This document shows positions 59,883 to 64,000 of a stretch of DNA of 64,000 nt, in pieces. The number at the start of each line of letters is the position of its first letter. Position 1 is the stretch's first letter. The notes beneath the pieces were generated by a model. The model saw only the letters and a program-made list of their open reading frames with translations. It was not told the DNA's origin and did not search any database. Source of the DNA: Gaiellales bacterium (GTDB lineage: Bacteria; Actinomycetota; Thermoleophilia; Gaiellales; JAICJC01); NCBI GenBank assembly GCA_036273515.1, contig DASUHM010000048.1:1-64000 (forward strand). Reading direction: 5' to 3'. The position numbers were made by a program, and so were the translations under genes.

Positions 59883-61021
59883 GCCTCGGCATCGTCGACT
59901 CCGCCGGCGTCACCCAGACCGGGAACGTTCGCCGCTCCAACGAGGACTCATATCTGATGCGCGCGCCGCTCTTCATGGTCGCCGACGGCATGGGCGGCGC
60001 CCAGGCGGGCGAGATCGCGTCGCGCATGTGCGCCGAGGCGTTCGCCCAGGCCGACCTGATCGGCCCCGCGCCGACGGATGTGCTGCGCGCCACGATCCGC
60101 CTGGCCAACAGCCGCATTCTCGAGCGGTCGCGCTCCGATCCCGACGCCGCCGGGATGGGGACGACCGTCACCGCGGCCTTCATGGACGAGGACGGCAGGA
60201 TCGCCTTCGCCCACGTCGGCGACAGCCGCGCCTACCTGCTGCGCGACGGCAGCCTGCAGCGACTCTCCGACGACCACTCGCTGGTGGGCGAACTGGTGCG
60301 CAAGGGCGAGCTGTCGGAGACCGACGCCGAGCGCCACCCGCAGCGCAGCGTGATCACCCGGGCGCTGGGGACGGACGAGTCGGTCGAGGTCGACACCTTC
60401 GAGGTGCGCGCCGTGGACGGCGACGTCTTCCTGCTCTGCAGCGACGGCCTGAACACCATGGTGCCGGAGCCGAAGATCGCCGACATCCTGGCGGGCGACG
60501 GAGCCGCGGCGGCGCTCGCGCGCGACCTCGTGCGGGCGGCGCTGGCCGGTGGCGGAGAGGACAACGTGACCGCCATCGTCTTCCGGATCGGCGAGACGAC
60601 GGGGGAGGCGGAGGCCGACGGGGAGGCCGCCGCGGCGGCGGACGGGCGTACCCACATCCTGCCCCCGGGGCTCGAGGACGACGAGCACCGCGACGACGGC
60701 GGCGGCGGCCCGCGGGCGCGCACGGTCGTGGCCCTGCTCGGCGCCGGCGTGCTCGCGGTCGCGCTGGCCGCCGCGGCCGTCGTCGGCGTGCGCGAGAGCC
60801 ACTTCATCGGCGCCGATACGTCCACCGGCCGGGTGGCCGTCTACCAGGGCGTGCCGGTCGACCTGCCCTTCGGCGTCCACCTCTACCACGTCGTCTACGA
60901 GTCGACCGTCAGCTACGCGACGCTGACGCCGCGGCAGCGAAAGACGCTCTTCGATCACACGCTGCGCAGCGACTCCGGCGCGATGTCGACGCTGCGCCCG
61001 TACGAGGTGGCAAGCCCGTGA
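59879..61021 (+). CDS. pstP: PP2C-type Ser/Thr phosphatase (PstP-like)
   Basis: The GTG at 59879 gives 380 residues. The PP2C domain (~1-240) has the metal motifs RRSNEDSYLM, VADGMGGAQAGEIAS, AHVGDSRAYLLRDG, VFLLCSDGLNTMV and GGGEDNVTAIVFR. An acidic linker, one membrane helix (~285-305) and an exterior domain of ~75 residues follow. It reverses phosphorylation by the cluster's kinases. Confidence 0.95.
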   Translation: MSLGIVDSAGVTQTGNVRRSNEDSYLMRAPLFMVADGMGGAQAGEIASRMCAEAFAQADLIGPAPTDVLRATIRLANSRILERSRSDPDAAGMGTTVTAAFMDEDGRIAFAHVGDSRAYLLRDGSLQRLSDDHSLVGELVRKGELSETDAERHPQRSVITRALGTDESVEVDTFEVRAVDGDVFLLCSDGLNTMVPEPKIADILAGDGAAAALARDLVRAALAGGGEDNVTAIVFRIGETTGEAEADGEAAAAADGRTHILPPGLEDDEHRDDGGGGPRARTVVALLGAGVLAVALAAAAVVGVRESHFIGADTSTGRVAVYQGVPVDLPFGVHLYHVVYESTVSYATLTPRQRKTLFDHTLRSDSGAMSTLRPYEVASP

Positions 61022-62310
61022 GGTCGTCCCTGCGCCTGCGCGAGCTCCTGAACCTGGTCTTCGTGGGGATGCTGACCGCGATCGGCTTCGCCTCGGTCTA
61101 CACCGCCCGCCAGAACCAGATCTCGAGCACGTCGCTGATCTACGCCGGCTTCTTCCTGGCGCTCTTCGCCGTCGCCCACATCGGCGTGCGCGCCGGCCTG
61201 CCGAACGCCGACCCGTGGCTGCTGCCGCTGGCGGCGCTCCTCTCCGGCCTGGGGTTGACCGAGATCTACCGCCTGCAGCCGACCCTCGCCCGCGACCAGT
61301 CGGTCTGGATCGTGATCGGCCTGATCGGCTTCCTCGGGCTGATCTTCATCCTCGGGGACGTCCGCCGCCTGGAGCCCTACAAATACTCGCTGGCGACGGC
61401 CGCGGTGGGGCTCCTGCTGCTCACGATGGTGGCGGGCACGACCGTCAACGGCGCCCGGCTGTGGATCCGGATCGGCGGCGTCCAGGTGCAGCCGGGCGAG
61501 TTCGTGAAGCTCCTGCTCGTGATCGCCCTGGCCGGGTACCTGCGCGAGAACCGCGAGGTGCTGACGCACGGCCGCCGCCGCGTCCTGGGGCTCGACATCC
61601 CCGCGGCCCGCCATCTCGGGCCGCTGGCGCTGATGGCCGGCATCTCGCTCGGCGTGCTGGCCGTGATGAACGATCTCGGCTCGGCGCTGCTCCTGTTCGG
61701 GATCTTCCTTGCCATGATCTACGTCGCCACCGGCCGCCACCTCTACACGGTGCTCGGCCTGGGCACGTTCGCGGCCGGATCGCTCTTCATCTACAAGGCG
61801 ATCCCGCACGTGCGCGAGCGCTTCTCGATCTGGGTCGACCCCTGGACGCACGCCCACAGCACCGGCTACCAGGTCGTCCAGTCGGTCGAGTCGATCGCCG
61901 ACGGCGGCATCTTCGGCACGGGCCTCGGCCGCAGCCTGCAGGTGATCGGCCACGGCCAGACGATCATCCCGGCAGTCCAGACCGACGGCATCTACGCCGC
62001 CTGGTCGGACGAGACCGGCCTGGCCGGAGCGGCGGGGCTGCTCCTGATCTACCTGCTCTTCGCCTACCGCGGCTTCAAGATCGCCACGCTGGCCGACGAC
62101 AGCTTCTCGAAGCTGCTCGCCTGCGGGCTCACGTTCTCGCTCATGCTCCAGGCCTTCCTGATCGTCGGCGGCATCACCCGGCTGATCCCGCTGACCGGCG
62201 TGACCCTCCCGTTCGTGAGCTACGGCGGCTCGTCGATCGTGTCGAACTTCCTCCTCCTCGGGCTGCTGCTCATGATCTCCGACCGGGCCGCGTCGCGGAG
62301 GCAGACGTGA
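61018..62310 (+). CDS. rodA: FtsW/RodA-family peptidoglycan polymerase
   Basis: The GTG at 61018 overlaps the phosphatase stop and gives 430 residues with about ten to twelve helices. SEDS motifs are visible: GARLWIRIGGVQVQPGEFVK, the catalytic-region Asp in AVMNDLGSALLLF, STGYQVVQS, and GVTLPFVSYGGSSIVSNF. It polymerises lipid II with the penicillin-binding protein encoded next, the standard SEDS-PBP pair; the position in this cluster suits RodA. Confidence 0.95.
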   Translation: MRSSLRLRELLNLVFVGMLTAIGFASVYTARQNQISSTSLIYAGFFLALFAVAHIGVRAGLPNADPWLLPLAALLSGLGLTEIYRLQPTLARDQSVWIVIGLIGFLGLIFILGDVRRLEPYKYSLATAAVGLLLLTMVAGTTVNGARLWIRIGGVQVQPGEFVKLLLVIALAGYLRENREVLTHGRRRVLGLDIPAARHLGPLALMAGISLGVLAVMNDLGSALLLFGIFLAMIYVATGRHLYTVLGLGTFAAGSLFIYKAIPHVRERFSIWVDPWTHAHSTGYQVVQSVESIADGGIFGTGLGRSLQVIGHGQTIIPAVQTDGIYAAWSDETGLAGAAGLLLIYLLFAYRGFKIATLADDSFSKLLACGLTFSLMLQAFLIVGGITRLIPLTGVTLPFVSYGGSSIVSNFLLLGLLLMISDRAASRRQT

Positions 62311-63770
62311 ACCGCCAGATCACCACGCTGTTCCGTCTCTCCGCCGTCGGCATCGCGCTCCTGATCACGATGACCGCCTACTGGCAGATCTGGGCGGCCT
62401 CGTCGCTGGCCGACCGGCGCGACAACGCCCGCCTGGTCTACCGCCAGCTGCAGATCAAGCGCGGCCTGATCCTTGCGTCCAACGGGACGACCGTCCTGGC
62501 CCACAACAAGGCGGAGCGGCGAAACGGGCTCACGCTTTACACGCGCCGCTACCCGTACGGCCCGCTCTTCGCGCATGCCGTCGGGTACAACACCGTCGGC
62601 GACGGCCGCACGGCCCTCGAGCTGGCCGAGAACCCGTACCTGACGGCGTCGAACTCCGACCTCGCCACGGTGATCTCGAACATCGGCTCGACCCTGCGGG
62701 GCGAGACCGTGACCGGCGACAACGTCATCACCAGCCTGTCCAAGCCGGCCCAGAAGGCTGCCCAGCAGGGCCTCGAGGGCCAGGGTCTGACGGGCGCCGT
62801 GGTCGCGATCGAGCCGAGCACCGGCCGCGTCGTCGCCATGTACTCCTCGCCCAGCTTTGATCCGAACAAGGTCGACCAGAACTTCTCCAGGCTCTCGGCC
62901 AAGGGGGGCGCGCCGCTCTTGAATCGGGCCACGCAGGGCCTGTACGCGCCGGGCTCGACGTTCAAGATCGTCACCGCCACGAGCGCGTTGAACGCCGGCT
63001 ACGGGCCCAAGCAGCTGAACATCGACGCCGGCGGACACTGCATCGTCGTCGAGGGCCACTCGCTGTGCAACGCCGGCACGGAGAGCTTCGGCACGATCGA
63101 TCTGAAGACCGCGCTCACGAACTCCGTCAACACCTACTTCGCCCAGCTCGGCGAGAAGCTCGGCCAGACACGGCTCGAGAACACGATGCAGAAGTTCGGC
63201 TTCTTCCAGCTGCCGCCGTTCACCTACCCCACCGACGAGATGAACCCGAGCGGGATCTATCAGAACGGCCATATGCTGGGCACACGGGCGCCAGTCGACG
63301 TCGGCCGCGTCGCAATTGGCCAGGAGCGACTGGGTGTGACCCCGCTGCAGATGGCCACCGTCGCGGCGACCGTCGCCAACAACGGCGTGCGCATGGCGCC
63401 GCGGCTCGTGGACAAGGTCGTGACCCCGGGCGGGCACACCGTCTACACCGGCAAGCCGCAGCAGGTCGAGCGGGTGATGTCGCCGCAGTCGGCCGCCCAG
63501 CTGACCGACGACATGCGAAACGTGGTCGACGAGGGCACCGGCACGGCGGCCAACGTGCTCGGCCTGAACGTGGCCGGAAAGACCGGAACGGCCGAGACCG
63601 GCGTGAACGGCCTGAACACCGCCTGGTTCATCGCGTTCGCGCCCGCCGACGACCCCAAGATCGCCGTCGCGGTCGTCGTCGAGAAGACTCCCGAGTTCGG
63701 CGGCCAGATCTCGGCGCCCATCGCCGCGAAGGTGATCGAGGCGTACCTCCACCGCAACGTGGCAAAGTAG
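62307..63770 (+). CDS. pbpA: Class B penicillin-binding protein (PbpA-like)
   Basis: The 487-residue transpeptidase starts at GTG 62307. It has one N-terminal helix, a short dimerisation domain, and a transpeptidase domain with SxxK in YAPGSTFKIVTA, SxN in NSVNTYFAQ and KTGT in AGKTGTAETG. The length is close to that of mycobacterial PbpA (~490). It cross-links glycan strands made by the RodA-type polymerase and is coupled to that gene by GTGA. Confidence 0.95.
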   Translation: MNRQITTLFRLSAVGIALLITMTAYWQIWAASSLADRRDNARLVYRQLQIKRGLILASNGTTVLAHNKAERRNGLTLYTRRYPYGPLFAHAVGYNTVGDGRTALELAENPYLTASNSDLATVISNIGSTLRGETVTGDNVITSLSKPAQKAAQQGLEGQGLTGAVVAIEPSTGRVVAMYSSPSFDPNKVDQNFSRLSAKGGAPLLNRATQGLYAPGSTFKIVTATSALNAGYGPKQLNIDAGGHCIVVEGHSLCNAGTESFGTIDLKTALTNSVNTYFAQLGEKLGQTRLENTMQKFGFFQLPPFTYPTDEMNPSGIYQNGHMLGTRAPVDVGRVAIGQERLGVTPLQMATVAATVANNGVRMAPRLVDKVVTPGGHTVYTGKPQQVERVMSPQSAAQLTDDMRNVVDEGTGTAANVLGLNVAGKTGTAETGVNGLNTAWFIAFAPADDPKIAVAVVVEKTPEFGGQISAPIAAKVIEAYLHRNVAK

Positions 63771-63777
63771 CGGCTTC

Positions 63778-64000
63778 GTGAGCGCCTTCTCCCTCATCGG
63801 GCAGCTGTTCGACGGGCGGTACGTGATCGAGCGCCAGATCGGCTCGGGCGGCATGGCGGACGTCTACCTGGCGACCGATCAGTCGCTCGGGCGCAAGGTC
63901 GCCATCAAGATCCTGTCCGACCGCTACGCCCGCGACGCCGCCTTCGTCGAGCGGTTCCGGCGCGAGGCGGCGGCGGCCGCCAGCCTGCGCCACCCGAACA
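63778..64000 (+). CDS. pknB: Ser/Thr protein kinase, PknB-like (5' end only)
   Basis: Only the first 74 codons lie in the window, from GTG 63778. The glycine loop IGSGGMADVYLATDQ and the VAIKIL lysine are visible, along with FRREAAAAASLRHPN, typical of PknB/PknA kinases. Its position at the end of the kinase/FHA/PP2C/RodA/PBP cluster is that of pknA/pknB in other actinobacteria. Whether it ends in PASTA repeats cannot be seen. Confidence 0.9.
   Translation, partial: MSAFSLIGQLFDGRYVIERQIGSGGMADVYLATDQSLGRKVAIKILSDRYARDAAFVERFRREAAAAASLRHPN

Overview
The window is high-GC bacterial chromosomal DNA, packed with genes, many of them starting at GTG and coupled by 4-base GTGA/ATGA overlaps. The gene set points to an actinobacterium. 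It includes a kinase/FHA/PP2C/RodA/PBP cluster, a DUF4446 protein, a GtrA protein, a class I FbaB-type aldolase and several cytochrome oxidase loci with small single-helix subunits. Class Thermoleophilia (Gaiellales/Solirubrobacterales-like) is my best guess, but it is an inference from gene content. I found no transposase, prophage, CRISPR array or rRNA.

Layout. 1-5119 (minus): envelope/lipid genes (diacylglycerol-kinase-like, DUF4126-like, a phosphodiesterase of the nucleotide pyrophosphatase type, GtrA, and a polytopic GT87-like protein cut by the window edge). 5350-8074: an HtrA-type protease, a set of hairpins and a cation diffusion facilitator. 8125-11875: signalling genes (NarL regulator, histidine kinase, PfkB sugar kinase, lone receiver, GAF-GGDEF-like protein). 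11859-15386: a divergent gamma-glutamyl polyamine catabolism set (PuuC, PuuD / PuuA-like). 15426-18380: a small basic protein, FbaB aldolase, 6-phosphogluconate dehydrogenase and a GNAT enzyme. 18409-18574: a candidate small RNA with its own promoter and terminator.

18589-24574: first terminal oxidase (A1-type subunit I) with an accessory cupredoxin, followed by an OmpR-type regulator and a histidine kinase that converge and overlap. 24591-30514: zinc-ribbon protein, TetR regulator, tRNA-Arg(CCT), a large membrane protein, a secreted amidase with FN3 domains, and a TolB-like beta-propeller. 30515-33446: a five-gene minus-strand operon built around a cysteine-rich Tat protein related to the methylamine dehydrogenase light chain, with MauE-like and MauD-like partners. 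It lacks one of the two tryptophans needed for the TTQ cofactor, and it is the best candidate here for an undescribed system.

33522-36233: REP-like inverted repeat, RNase D, NfeD and an SPFH protein. 36295-44477: two more oxidase loci. One is A2-type (coxBA plus two small subunits). The other has CoxII fused to cytochrome c, an A2-type CoxI fused to a universal-stress-like domain, CoxIII, and a half-CtaA-CtaB fusion. 44523-47331: LutABC lactate oxidation genes with a broken ornithine-cyclodeaminase-like pseudogene after lutC. 47341-55041: ABC-F protein, PadR regulator with an operator-overlapped promoter, GNATs, a GAF/HD-GYP protein, and the Pit phosphate transporter with its DUF47 partner. 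55051-64000: DUF4446, a membrane protein, and the cell-wall signalling cluster (Ser/Thr kinase, FhaA, FhaB, PP2C, RodA, PBP, start of PknB).

Together the window describes an aerobic heterotroph with three heme-copper oxidases of at least two subtypes, able to oxidise lactate and polyamines, with cell-wall synthesis under Ser/Thr phosphorylation control.
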